64,000 nucleotides of DNA, taken from assembly GCF_030271535.1 (NCBI RefSeq), contig NZ_JASCXJ010000020.1, positions 43,276 to 107,275 of the forward strand, read 5' to 3'. The stretch is from Nocardiopsis sp. ATB16-24. GTDB lineage: Bacteria > Actinomycetota > Actinomycetes > Streptosporangiales > Streptosporangiaceae. Shown here one piece after another: positions 43,700 to 53,579 of the stretch. Position 1 is the first letter of the stretch. Every line of letters begins with the position of its first letter. The notes below the pieces were generated by a model. That model saw only the letters and a program-made list of their open reading frames with translations, did no database searches and was not told the origin of the DNA. Position numbers and translations under genes: made by a program.

Positions 43700-44445
43700 C
43701 GCTTCTTCCTCTCCAGGAAACGGGTCATACGCTCGTGCTTGTCGGCGCTTTCGAACAGCACCGCCTGCGTCAGGTCGTCCGCCAGGGGATGCGACCCCTC
43801 GGCGTCCAGGACCATCTTGGTCAGACGCAGAGCCAGGGCCGAGGACGCGGCCATACGGTCCACCAGGGCGTGGGCGCGTTCGCGCAACTCCTCGGCGGGT
43901 ACGATCTCGGCGACCAGGCCGTGACGCAGAGCGGCCTCGGCGTCCAGGCGGTAGCCGCCCAGCAGCACCTGTTTGGCCACCGAGGCTCCGACCAGTTCGC
44001 GCAGGCGCCAGCACGCGCCGGCTCCGGCGATGATGCCCAGTCCCGGTTCGGGCTGGGCGAAGACGGCGGAGGGGGTGGCGATGCGGATGTCGCAGGCGTA
44101 GGACAGCTCGGCGCCACCGCCCAACGCGTAGCCGTCCACGGCCGCCACCGTGGGCACCTGTAGACGGTGCAGTCGCTCGAACAGTCGGCTGTTGATCCCG
44201 GCCAGCGCCTCCTCCCGTCCGCGCTCGCGCAGTTCGGAGATGTCGGCACCGCCCGCGAACACGTTTCCGTGTCCGGTGAGCAGCAGCGGCCTGGGGTCGG
44301 TCTCGACGATCTCGCACACCCGATGCAGTTCGGCGATCATCCGTCCGTTGATGGCGTTGCGGGCCTCGGGCCGATGCAGTTCGACCACCACGCGGTCCTC
44401 ACGTCGGTCGACCCTCAGCGTGGTGAAGTCCTGGGTCTCGTTCAT
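43696..44445 (-). CDS. paaF: Enoyl-CoA hydratase (PaaF-like)
   Basis: 249 residues, crotonase family. HRPEARNAINGRMI, GHGNVFAGGADISELRERG and AAVDGYALGGGAELSYACDIRIA provide the oxyanion hole; QPEPGLGIIAGAGACWRL carries one catalytic glutamate and the second is expected just before. Hydrates 2,3-dehydroadipyl-CoA. GTG 44469 (eight codons earlier, overlapping the thiolase stop as GTGA) is an alternative start; ATG 44445 has AGGA 7 bp upstream. The two starts are preceded by a short duplicated CAGGACTTCACCA string. Confidence 0.85.
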   Translation of the reverse strand: MNETQDFTTLRVDRREDRVVVELHRPEARNAINGRMIAELHRVCEIVETDPRPLLLTGHGNVFAGGADISELRERGREEALAGINSRLFERLHRLQVPTVAAVDGYALGGGAELSYACDIRIATPSAVFAQPEPGLGIIAGAGACWRLRELVGASVAKQVLLGGYRLDAEAALRHGLVAEIVPAEELRERAHALVDRMAASSALALRLTKMVLDAEGSHPLADDLTQAVLFESADKHERMTRFLERKKR

Positions 44446-44465
44446 GGTGAAGTCCTGGTCCTCTT

Positions 44466-45701
<1,236 letters not shown>

Positions 45702-45722
45702 GTGCGGCCTCCCATGATAGAG

Positions 45723-45742
45723 ACGGTGATCGAGGTCACCGT
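45723..45742. promoter_or_regulatory. Second palindrome in the paaJ leader
   Basis: ACGGTGA-TCGAGG-TCACCGT, perfect 7-bp arms, 21 bp upstream of the paaJ start. It is unlike the PaaR site and could be a second regulator's operator or an mRNA hairpin over the leader. Confidence 0.45.
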
Positions 45743-45804
45743 CCGTTGTGAACTCATCGATGATTCTCCTTGACAGGGCTGCCCGGAGACTGCATTAATG
45801 CATT

Positions 45805-45826
45805 AGTAACCGAACGTTCGGTCAGT
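45805..45826. promoter_or_regulatory. PaaR-type operator in the paaJ/paaK divergent promoter
   Basis: ACCGAACGTTCGGT (45809-45822) with AGT on the left and CAGT on the right, better conserved than the paaA copy. It sits between paaJ (start 45701) and paaK (start 45940), next to an AT palindrome TGCATTAATGCA (45791-45802), so it can repress both directions. Confidence 0.82.
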
Positions 45827-45939
45827 AAGCAAGTCGGTCCGCCCCGTGACGGACCGTGCCGACACCATTCGCGCACACCCGCCCCACCCACCCCGGCGCC
45901 CTGCCCGGCGGGTCTCGCGCACAGTACACGGAGAGGCCC

Positions 45940-47292
45940 ATGGCAAGCCACGACACCACCGCGCGCCCGGCGGCCGGCGCCACCCGCTTGGGACAGGCGC
46001 CCGCACCGGACCTCCTGGACGCGGCCGAGCGCATGAGTGTCGACGAACTGCGCGCCCTGCAACTCCAGCGTCTTCGCTGGACACTGGAGCACGCCTACGC
46101 CAACGTGCCCCTGTACCGCCGCAAGTTCGACGAGGCCGGAGTGCGACCCGAGGACCTCAGGGAACTGGAGGACCTGCGGCACTTCCCGCACACCACCAAG
46201 GAAGACCTGCGCGAGAGCTATCCCTTCGGCATGTTCGCCGTGCCCCAGGAGCAGGTCAGCCGTATCCACGCCTCCAGCGGCACCACGGGCCGCCCCACCG
46301 TCGTGGGCTACACACGCGAGGACATCGACACCTGGGCCCAGGTCGTGGCCCGCTCCATCCGAGCCTCGGGCGGACGCCCCGGCCACAAGGTGCACGTCTC
46401 CTACGGCTACGGCCTCTTCACCGGGGGTCTGGGCGCCCACTACGGCGCCGAGAGACTGGGCTGCACGGTCATCCCCGCCTCCGGCGGGCAGACGGCCAAG
46501 CAGGTCCAGCTCATCCAGGACTTCGAACCCGACATCATCATGGTCACCCCCAGCTACATGTTGACCCTTCTGGACGAGTTCGAGAATCAGGGAATCGACC
46601 CGCGTTCGACCTCGCTCAAGGTCGGCGTCTTCGGCGCCGAGCCCTGGACGGAGAAGATGCGGCTGGAGATCGAGGAGCGCTTCGACCTCCACGCCGTGGA
46701 CATCTACGGACTGTCGGAGGTGATGGGGCCGGGCGTGGCCAACGAATGCGTGGAGACCAAGGACGGTCTGCACGTCTGGGAGGACCACTTCTACCCCGAG
46801 GTCCTCGACCCCCTCACCCATGAGGTGCTGCCCGACGGCACCAACGGCGAACTGGTCTTCACCACGCTGACCAAACAGGCCATGCCCGTCATCCGCTACC
46901 GCACCCGTGATCTGACCACGCTGCGTCCGGGCACCGCCCGCCCCATGCGCCGCATGGACAAGGTCACCGGTCGTAGCGACGACATGATCATCCTGCGTGG
47001 GGTCAACGTCTTCCCCACCCAGATCGAGGAGATCGTCCTGGGCGTGGACGGGCTCGCCCCGCACTTCCAGCTGGTGTTGACCAAGGAGGGCCGCCTGGAC
47101 CGCATGGCGGTGCGCATCGAGGCCGCCCCCGACTGCACCACCGACAGGCGCGCGGCCCTGTGCGAGGAGATCACGGCCAAGGTCAAGGACAAGGTCGGCG
47201 TGAGCGTCACCGTGGACGTGGTCGATCCCGCGCAGATCGAACGCTCGGTGGGCAAGTTCCGCCGCATCATCGACCAGCGCCCCAGGGAGTGA
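45940..47292 (+). CDS. paaK: Phenylacetate--CoA ligase
   Basis: 450 residues, adenylate-forming enzyme. ASSGTTGRPTVVGYT near residue 120 is the P-loop-like ATP motif; YGYGLFTGGLGAHYGAERLG, GAEPWTEKMR, DIYGLSEVMGPG and the hinge RSDDMIILRGVNVFPTQIEE match PaaK, as does GKFRRIIDQRP near the end. It activates phenylacetate to phenylacetyl-CoA, the substrate of PaaABCDE and inducer of PaaR. ATG 45940 follows GGAGAGG; the open frame before it is noncoding. Confidence 0.96.
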   Translation: MASHDTTARPAAGATRLGQAPAPDLLDAAERMSVDELRALQLQRLRWTLEHAYANVPLYRRKFDEAGVRPEDLRELEDLRHFPHTTKEDLRESYPFGMFAVPQEQVSRIHASSGTTGRPTVVGYTREDIDTWAQVVARSIRASGGRPGHKVHVSYGYGLFTGGLGAHYGAERLGCTVIPASGGQTAKQVQLIQDFEPDIIMVTPSYMLTLLDEFENQGIDPRSTSLKVGVFGAEPWTEKMRLEIEERFDLHAVDIYGLSEVMGPGVANECVETKDGLHVWEDHFYPEVLDPLTHEVLPDGTNGELVFTTLTKQAMPVIRYRTRDLTTLRPGTARPMRRMDKVTGRSDDMIILRGVNVFPTQIEEIVLGVDGLAPHFQLVLTKEGRLDRMAVRIEAAPDCTTDRRAALCEEITAKVKDKVGVSVTVDVVDPAQIERSVGKFRRIIDQRPRE

Positions 47293-47306
47293 CGGCGCAC
47301 GGTCGA

Positions 47307-47354
47307 GACACGGCCGCCGCGGGGCGGGTGGAAGGACTCCGCGGCGGCCGTGTC
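47307..47354 (+). terminator. paaK terminator
   Basis: Perfect 16-bp arms (GACACGGCCGCCGCGG and complement) around a 16-base loop, 15 bp after the stop. Confidence 0.82.
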
Positions 47355-47397
47355 ATGTGCGGGTCCCTGGCCGACCGGGATGTCGCATCGCCCTGAC

Positions 47398-48757
47398 ATG
47401 GTGTCGTCCATGCCTTCGACCCACCCGCTCACCCTCCCTCGCTCTCTTCTCCTCCCCGGGGCGAACGCCCCCGACGGCTACTCCGCCTTCCGTCACCTCG
47501 CCGCGGACTTCTCCCCCTCCGGAGATCACTACCTCCTCTCCCACCTCGTCCAGCACTCCGCGGGTGGGACGCACATGTCCTGGATCCAGCTGGTCTCGCG
47601 CCACCGCCCCGACGGCACGCTCTCCGCCTGCGCGGTGCTCGGACGAAGAACCGAACACCAGGGCCGGAAGTCCTCCTCCGGCGTCCGCCCGTACGTGAGC
47701 GACCTGTGCGTTCTACCCAACGGCACCCTGGCGTTGTCCTCCGAGCAGAACAGGACGTTCCTGGTCGACGCGAACCTGACCACCCTCCTGGGGTCATGGC
47801 AGGGTGAGTACCCGAGCGGACCCTACGGGTACGAGCTGGACGTCGCGGCGCATCTGGAGACCTCGTTCGCCACCGCGATCCGCCGCCACCGCGATCCGCA
47901 CGACCCCCTCGGGCCGCCTGCTGTGCGTGGTGTCGGAGTTCATGGGGCGGTCGTCCTCGGGCAGACCCAACCTCCTCGGCCTGTCCGAGGACGCTCCGAC
48001 CCCCGAACACAGGCCCACGATCGAGGTCTTCGCCTGCCTGCACACCTTCGAGGAGACCCGCCCCATCCCCTCCGACTCCGAGGACGGAAGCCCCCTCACC
48101 CCCTACACCCGTCACCACGGCACCCCCGCCGGCAGGGGCAACCGCCCCTCCCCCGGCATCGTGGCCGCGGCACGCGCCCGATGGTCGGAACTGGGCCGAC
48201 AGGTCCGGGCCAAGACCTTCCGGCCGTACCTGGAGGCCTACGCGGTGGTGGCGGACGACCTCTTCGTCGTTCCGGTCTTCGACGACTGGCGACCGAACAG
48301 GCACAGCGCGTACGCCTACACCCTGGTCGACGACACCGGCGCCCTGGTGGGCCGGCTCGACGGCCCCGGGACCGACGACCGCTCCCCGCATCCGGGAGAG
48401 AACGAGGCCGTCGCCGCCGACCCCGCCCACGGCAGGATCTTCCACCTCAACAGGTCCGGTCTGTACGTGTGGTCCTCGAACGGAACGCCGCTCACCATGC
48501 TTCCCGCCTCCGACAAGGCCTACCGGCCGCTCAAACACCTCAAGCTGCTGGGGTGCGGGCCCGAGGGCGACCTGCTCCTGCTGCGCCCCGAGCACGGCCT
48601 CCTCACCCGGGTGGAGGTGCCCGAGGATCTGGACAGGCTCGGCGACGCGGTCACGGCGGCCATGACCGACCACACGCGTCGGCGCACCCGCCTGAAGAAG
48701 CAGATGTCGCCGTCGGAGCGACTGTGGACCCACGAGGACGTGCCGGTCTTCCTGTGA
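47398..48757 (+). pseudogene. Hypothetical protein gene with a frameshift
   Basis: The first 170 residues (PSTHPLTLPRSLLLPGANAPDG...HLETSFATAIRRHRDPHDPLG) end out of frame at the CCCCCTCGGG run near 47903-47913. Continuing one frame over gives GRLLCVVSEFMGRSSSGRPNL...HEDVPVFL, about 280 more residues. The shift behaves as one extra base. Together about 450 residues; WQGEYPSGPYGYEL, DDTGALVGRLDGPG and NRSGLYVWSSNGTP look like propeller blades. No catalytic motif or family recognised. ATG 47410 is another possible start. Confidence 0.7.
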
Positions 48758-48828
48758 TCCCTCGGACACCGGCGGAGGAACCCCGCCCCGCTCCCGGGCG
48801 GAGGCGGGCACGAGGGGCGTGGGGTCTT

Positions 48829-49377
48829 TCAGGACACGTCGTCGCGCAGGGACATGCCCTCGCGTTCCAGGGACTCGGCCAGGACGCGCACCGCCCTGGG
48901 ACCCACACCGTGCAGGTCCAGCAGTTCCTTGCGGGTGCGGCCGGAGACCTGCGCGAGGGTGGTCAGCCCCACACCGAGCAGGGCGCGGGTGGCGGGCCCG
49001 CCGATGGCGCTCGGAAGGTCGCAGTCGGCCGGCCTGACGCCCGCGTCCACGGCGGAGAGGGCCTCGGCCGACCGTCTCGGCGCACGGCAGGACCACGCCG
49101 CCCGGACCAGGGCGTTGAGGTCCTTGCCGTTGAGGTCGGCCAACGGCACGCCGAAACCCGTGGTCGCGCCCGCCCGTGTGAGCCGCTCCCCCGACGAATG
49201 CGCGGCCTCCGCCTTCTCGATCTCGGGCTCGGGCAGGCACAGCCTCACCCAGCCGTCCTTCGTGGCCGAGGCGAACTCCTTACCGCGCACCGAGAACACG
49301 ACCCTGTCGGAGCGGGTGCCCTCCTCGGTCTCCGGAAGGGCGAGCGCCGCCTTGCGCAACTGGGACATGGTGGTCAT
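48829..49377 (-). CDS. MmcQ/YjbR-like protein fused to a helix-hairpin-helix domain
   Basis: 182 residues. Residues 1-95 follow the YjbR/MmcQ layout (SQLRKAALALPETEEGT, VRGKEFASATKDGWVRLCLP, GFGVPLADLNGKDLNALVRAAW). Residues 115-180 (LPSAIGGPATRALLGVGLTTLAQVSGRTRKELLDLHGVGPRAVRVL) resemble the DNA-binding helix-hairpin-helix of the RNA polymerase alpha C-terminal domain. The combination suggests a DNA-associated role. Function unknown; no ribosome site is obvious. Confidence 0.75.
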   Translation of the reverse strand: MTTMSQLRKAALALPETEEGTRSDRVVFSVRGKEFASATKDGWVRLCLPEPEIEKAEAAHSSGERLTRAGATTGFGVPLADLNGKDLNALVRAAWSCRAPRRSAEALSAVDAGVRPADCDLPSAIGGPATRALLGVGLTTLAQVSGRTRKELLDLHGVGPRAVRVLAESLEREGMSLRDDVS

Positions 49378-49685
49378 GGCGTGATGTTAGGCCCGCCCAC
49401 CGACAAGGGGGCGGCACGGACCACCAGATCCCGTCACCGAGCGTTTCCCGGGCGCGGCGCCGCAACGATGGCCCTGGACCGGTACGGACACCTGTCCTCC
49501 GGCCGACCGGGCGAGGCCACCGAGACCAGGGGCTCCGCGTGGCCGCGGACACCCACCGCGTGACCGGCGGACCGCCCCCGATCCGAGGAACGGCCTGGCC
49601 GGAAAACCACTCGTCGGCGGGGGCGGACACCGGATAGGTTGCCCAGCGGTGTCCTCGACGGCCCCTCTACGGACAGGAGCTCCGA
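49378..49685. other. Intergenic stretch
   Basis: 308 bp between divergent genes without a recognised gene or strong repeat; probably the promoters of both neighbours. Confidence 0.4.
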
Positions 49686-50459
49686 TTGAAGCACTCCGGC
49701 CCCGAATTCGCGCGGATCGCGGAGAGGGGGACCATCCTGCGCTGCCAGGTCGGCTCCGGTGTCCACGGCGTCACCGTCCAGGGCCGAAACGACCGCGACG
49801 AGATGGGCATCTGCGTCGAACCGCCCGAGTACGTGATCGGGCTGCGTTCCTTCGAGCAGTACGTCCATCGCACCCGGCCCGAGCACTCCCGTTCGGGACC
49901 CGGAGATCTGGACCTGACCGTCTACTCGCTGCGTAAGTGGACGCGGTTGGCCCTGGAGGGCAACCCCACCGTCCTGCTGCCCCTGTTCGTACCGGAGGAG
50001 GAGATCGTCTCCGCCACCCCCGCCGGCCACGACCTGCGTGCCCAGTCCCATCGTCTGGTCTCGCGCAGAGCGGGCGAACGTTTCCTCGGCTACCTGCGCG
50101 CGCAACGCGACCGTATGGAGGGGGCCCGCGGCGGCCGACACACCAACCGGCCCGAACTCGTCGAAAAGTACGGGTTCGACACCAAGTTCGCCTACCACAT
50201 GGTCCGTCTGGGCATGCAGGGCGTGGAACTGCTGGAGACCGGACGGCTGACCCTGCCCATGCCCGAACCCGACCGCACCTGGCTGCGGGAACTCCGGCGC
50301 GGTGAGCACAGCCGTACCGAGGCCCTGGAGCGGGCACGTGAGCTGGAACAGCGGCTGGTCTCGCTGCGTGAAACCTCCGACCTTCCCGAGGAGCCCGACA
50401 CGGCCTGGGCCGACGACTGGCTGGTGCGGACCTACCGGCGGACCTGGGAACAGGGGTGA
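49686..50459 (+). CDS. DNA polymerase beta-superfamily nucleotidyltransferase-like protein (COG3541 type)
   Basis: 257 residues. The GSGVHGVTVQGRNDRDEMGICVEPPEYVIGL segment near residue 24 is the GS...DxD nucleotidyltransferase motif; DLDLTVYSLRKWTRLALEGNPTVL and FDTKFAYHMVRLGMQGVELL complete the COG3541 pattern. Members are predicted to transfer nucleotides to unknown targets; some accompany stress or phage-defence loci. TTG 49686 follows an AGGAGC site. No toxin-antitoxin partner is visible next to it. Confidence 0.8.
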   Translation: MKHSGPEFARIAERGTILRCQVGSGVHGVTVQGRNDRDEMGICVEPPEYVIGLRSFEQYVHRTRPEHSRSGPGDLDLTVYSLRKWTRLALEGNPTVLLPLFVPEEEIVSATPAGHDLRAQSHRLVSRRAGERFLGYLRAQRDRMEGARGGRHTNRPELVEKYGFDTKFAYHMVRLGMQGVELLETGRLTLPMPEPDRTWLRELRRGEHSRTEALERARELEQRLVSLRETSDLPEEPDTAWADDWLVRTYRRTWEQG

Positions 50460-50647
50460 GCCCCGCAACGGGGAGGCGGCGCGGTGTGTCGGCGACCACT
50501 CCGTTTCGGCGGGCACCCGGCACGCCGTCCGGTCGGGGCACCGATAGGGTGATCACCGAGGTACGCGTCGCTCCCGGTCCCCGGGCGACACCGGCGCGAC
50601 GGGCGCCCGGCGCGGTGCCCGGGAACAACGAGTGCGAAGGAAACACC

Positions 50648-50746
50648 ATGGTCGGAACCGCTGCCGCCGTGATGATGGTCGTGGGGCTGACGATGATGCT
50701 CGCCGTCGGGATCCTCGCGGCGGTCATCAAGTCTCCCCAGCGCTGA
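50648..50746 (+). CDS. 32-residue single-span membrane peptide
   Basis: MVGTAAAVMMVVGLTMMLAV and a short GILAAVIKSPQR tail: one transmembrane helix with a basic end. A GAAGGA ribosome site lies 6 bp before ATG 50648. Too short for homology; the ribosome site and helix make it a likely gene. Confidence 0.5.
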   Translation: MVGTAAAVMMVVGLTMMLAVGILAAVIKSPQR

Positions 50747-51659
50747 TCCGTGACGGGTGCGTCCGCACGGACGCACCCGTCGGGCACCGTCCGACGCCCA
50801 CACCGGGTGGTCATGGTCCTCGTTCACGAACAGTGGATCGCCCATGAACGTCGCCGGCGTGGTGCGAGATTCCCGAGCTTCGACGAGGGCGGGAACGGGG
50901 TGCGCCTTCCCGGTCGTCGCACCGGTACACCCTCACCACCGATCTCATGCCCCGATGCGCCCGACAGGCGATCGGGGTCGTCCCGCGTCCTCGGCCCCGC
51001 CATGGCAGGGCCGACTCGGGCCGCTCGGCACGACAGGCGTGCCTCGCGGCCCGGTCGACCTTCAACTCGGTTTCGCGGGAGAGGGTCGGGGCTCGTTGGC
51101 GTGACCGCCTCGGGCGCGCGATGTCCGAGAGGAGACTCCGAGGGCTTCGTACTTGCACGGGCCCCGGGGAAGGTTTCCTCCTCCGGTCGTTCACACGCCT
51201 TCATCCAGTCCCGCCGGTCCGGTAGGCCTCGCCAGGATCCAACGACACACCCTTCCCGGACAACCCTTCGAACATCATCGGGCACCCAGAGCCATACCTC
51301 TCCCCCGGTAAGGCGCTGCCTCCCGAACGGGCTCGGGCGTCGATCGTCGGCTCGACGAAGACCGACTTCGTCCCACGTGACCACAGGCGACGGCATCCGT
51401 GCCGGGGGCACGTGTCCGGGCCTGTACGGTCTTCGTGTTCCCCTTCCCGTGGCCGGTTCCGGCCACTCCGTCCTGGGGTCGATTCCGTCCCCTCCCCCGC
51501 CCCACGGTGATATCACTGGTTACACCCCGCGCACACCGGAAAGGGGCACCGGGGCGCGCAGGGCCCTCCGGCCCGGACGACAGCGGGCCACTTCCTCCGG
51601 GAGTGGCCCCGTCTTCCGTACGGCCCTCCTCCAGCCCCGGCCGTAGTGAGGTTTGGTGT
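50747..51659. other. 900-bp stretch without a clear gene
   Basis: Long frames exist on both strands but have poor codon structure. A minus-strand patch near 51190-51400 (TWDEVGLRRADDRRPSPFGR, DVRRVVREGCVVGSWRGLPD) looks faintly protein-like with low GC at third positions, perhaps a decayed gene. Confidence 0.4.
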
Positions 51660-51887
51660 ATGTCGATCTGGTCTCGTGGTGACCGTACCGGGAGGGTCGA
51701 GGAGGCCCTCTTGATGCTGGAGGGACAGGGGATCATCGACGGCCTGGACATCCTTCCCCGTGAGGCCAAGCCCTACCGGGTCCACGTTCCCGCGGGCATC
51801 GTGCACATGGACGAGGACGAGGCGTCGATGTTCGCGCTCGGCGCGGTCGTGGGCGCGTTCGGCGGCGTGGCGCGTCAGCGGGCCTGA
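51660..51887 (+). CDS. 75-residue hypothetical protein
   Basis: MSIWSRGDRTGRVEEALLML, then EGQGIIDGLDILPREAKPYR and an acidic-then-hydrophobic end (HMDEDEASMFALGAVVGAFGGVA). Codon use fits a real gene and a GTGAGG site precedes the ATG. Family not recognised. A terminator shared with the convergent GH1 gene follows. Confidence 0.6.
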   Translation: MSIWSRGDRTGRVEEALLMLEGQGIIDGLDILPREAKPYRVHVPAGIVHMDEDEASMFALGAVVGAFGGVARQRA

Positions 51888-51898
51888 GGTCGGGGGGC

Positions 51899-51926
51899 GT
51901 CGGAGGCGGTCCTCACCGCCTCCGAC
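51899..51926. terminator. Bidirectional terminator
   Basis: GTCGGAGGCGGT-CCTC-ACCGCCTCCGAC, perfect 12-bp arms and 4-base loop, between the convergent hypothetical gene and the GH1 gene. Confidence 0.85.
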
Positions 51927-51958
51927 GACCGTGTTCAAAGATCGTACGGGGCCCTTCC

Positions 51959-53359
51959 TCACCCCCGGTCGGCGAGTTCGTCGACCCTGCGCGCACGGTG
52001 CGAGGCCAGGAAGTCGCGGTACCAGTGGTAGCTGTCCTTGGGGTGTCGTTCCAGGAGTTCGTAGTCGACGCGCACCAGCCCGAAACGGCGGTCGTAACCG
52101 AACGCCCACTCGAAGTTGTCCAACAGCGACCAGACGAAGTAACCGCGCACGTCCACTCCGGCGTCGATGGCCCGGGACAGCGCGTTCAGATGGTCGCGCA
52201 GGTAAGCGATGCGGTCGGTGTCGTGTACACGACCGCTCTCGTCGGGCCGGTCGTCCTCGGCCGAGCCGTTCTCGGTGATGAGGATGGGCGGCAGGTCGGG
52301 GTAGCGCCGGTCGAGGTCGACGAGCAGGTCGGTGAAGGTGTCGGGAACGACCGGCCAGCCCATGGTGGTGTGTCTGACGCCCGCGAAGGGCACCTGCTCG
52401 GTGCGGATGTCCACCGCGGTGCGCCGGGCCGGGTCGGGTTCCCGGTGGGGGGCGTCGCGCACCACGAGGGGCCGGTAGTAGTTGATCCCCAGGAAGTCCA
52501 GGGGGCGGCCGATGATCTCCAGGTCCCCCTCGACACGGTAGGAGCCGTCGGCGAGTTCGCCCCAGACCTCGTCCTCGTTGTCGGGGTAGGCGCCGGTGAA
52601 CAGGGGGTCGAACCACACGCGGTTGTGCAGTGTGCGGGCCCGTTCCACGGCGGCGCGGTCGGCCTCGGAGTCGGTGGCGGGCAGCAGGTGGTCGGGGTTG
52701 AGGGTGATGCCGACCTCTCCCGCGTCGGCCGCGCGCAGTTCACCGGTGGCCATGCCGTGCGCCAGCAACAGGTGGTGTGCGGCGGCCAACGCGGGGGTTC
52801 CCTCCCGGGTGCCGGGGGCGTGCCTGCCCACGGCGTGGCCGACGAAGGACGTGCAGAAGGGTTCGTTGAGGGTGATCCACCTGCCCACCCGGTCGCCCAG
52901 GCGGTCGGCGACGACACGAGAGTACTCGGCGAAGCGGTGGGCGGTGTCGCGCACGCGCCAGCCGCCCACGTCCTCCAACGCCTGAGGCAGGTCCCAGTGG
53001 TAGAGGGTCAGGACGGGTTCGATTCCGGCGGCGAGGACGGTGTCCACGAGACGGTCGTAGAAGGCCAGCCCTTCGGGGTTGGGACGCCCCTTGCCCGTGG
53101 GCTGGACGCGGGGCCAGGCCACGGAGAAGCGGTACAGGTCCACGCCCAGATCGGCGAGCAGCGCGACGTCCTCACCGTAGCGGTGGTAGTGGTCGCAGGC
53201 GACGTCACCGGTCTCGCCCCGTGCGACGCGCCCGGGGGTGCGGCAGTAGGTGTCCCAGATGGAGGGACCGCGTCCGCCCTCGCGCACGCCTCCTTCCACC
53301 TGGTAGGCGGCGGTGGCGGTGCCGAAGAGGAAACCGGCGGGCAGGGTCGGCTCTTCCAT
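51959..53359 (-). CDS. GH1 beta-glucosidase
   Basis: 466 residues, no signal peptide, so cytoplasmic. PAGFLFGTATAAYQVEGGVREGG opens the barrel; the acid/base is in WITLNEPFCTSF and the nucleophile in PILITENGSAEDD; NYYRPLVVRD and YFVWSLLDNFEWAFGYDRRFGL follow. It would hydrolyse imported cellobiose and short glucans to glucose. ATG 53359 is chosen because AAGGA lies 5 bp before it; ATG 53365 overlaps that site. A perfect CelR operator covers the bases just upstream, tying it to the cellulase operon 21 kb away. Confidence 0.95.
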   Translation of the reverse strand: MEEPTLPAGFLFGTATAAYQVEGGVREGGRGPSIWDTYCRTPGRVARGETGDVACDHYHRYGEDVALLADLGVDLYRFSVAWPRVQPTGKGRPNPEGLAFYDRLVDTVLAAGIEPVLTLYHWDLPQALEDVGGWRVRDTAHRFAEYSRVVADRLGDRVGRWITLNEPFCTSFVGHAVGRHAPGTREGTPALAAAHHLLLAHGMATGELRAADAGEVGITLNPDHLLPATDSEADRAAVERARTLHNRVWFDPLFTGAYPDNEDEVWGELADGSYRVEGDLEIIGRPLDFLGINYYRPLVVRDAPHREPDPARRTAVDIRTEQVPFAGVRHTTMGWPVVPDTFTDLLVDLDRRYPDLPPILITENGSAEDDRPDESGRVHDTDRIAYLRDHLNALSRAIDAGVDVRGYFVWSLLDNFEWAFGYDRRFGLVRVDYELLERHPKDSYHWYRDFLASHRARRVDELADRG

Positions 53360-53372
53360 GTCCATCCTTTCG

Positions 53373-53386
53373 TGGGAGCGCTCCCA
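53373..53386. promoter_or_regulatory. Perfect CelR operator before the GH1 gene
   Basis: TGGGAGCGCTCCCA, 14 of 14 to the Thermobifida fusca CelR operator, centred 20 bp upstream of the GH1 start codon, where repressor would block initiation or early elongation. Confidence 0.92.
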
Positions 53387-53579
53387 ATCATAGGCGGGCG
53401 TGACCCGCGACACCAGAGCCCCTGAGGGAACGAGCGCCCTGGTCGGTGTCCGGGTCCCGTCCTTTCGACACCCCTCCTCTCACGGTGAGGGTGCCGGGGC
53501 CGGGAACCGGAGAGGCGCTTTCGCCGTCACACTGCGCAGTGCGCGGCGCCTTCCCCCGCGCGGTGTGAGAAGGGAACCC

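Noticed and set aside
42012..44445. A general fatty-acid beta-oxidation operon
   Set aside because: The gene set and the adjoining paaA-E and paaK genes with PaaR sites assign it to phenylacetate breakdown.
45754..47064. A 436-residue minus-strand frame opposite paaK
   Set aside because: Gly/Val/His-rich antisense mirror of a clear paaK; no motif.
50824..51516. A 230-residue minus-strand gene
   Set aside because: Codon structure is poor over most of its length and no ribosome site or motif is visible; only part looks protein-like.
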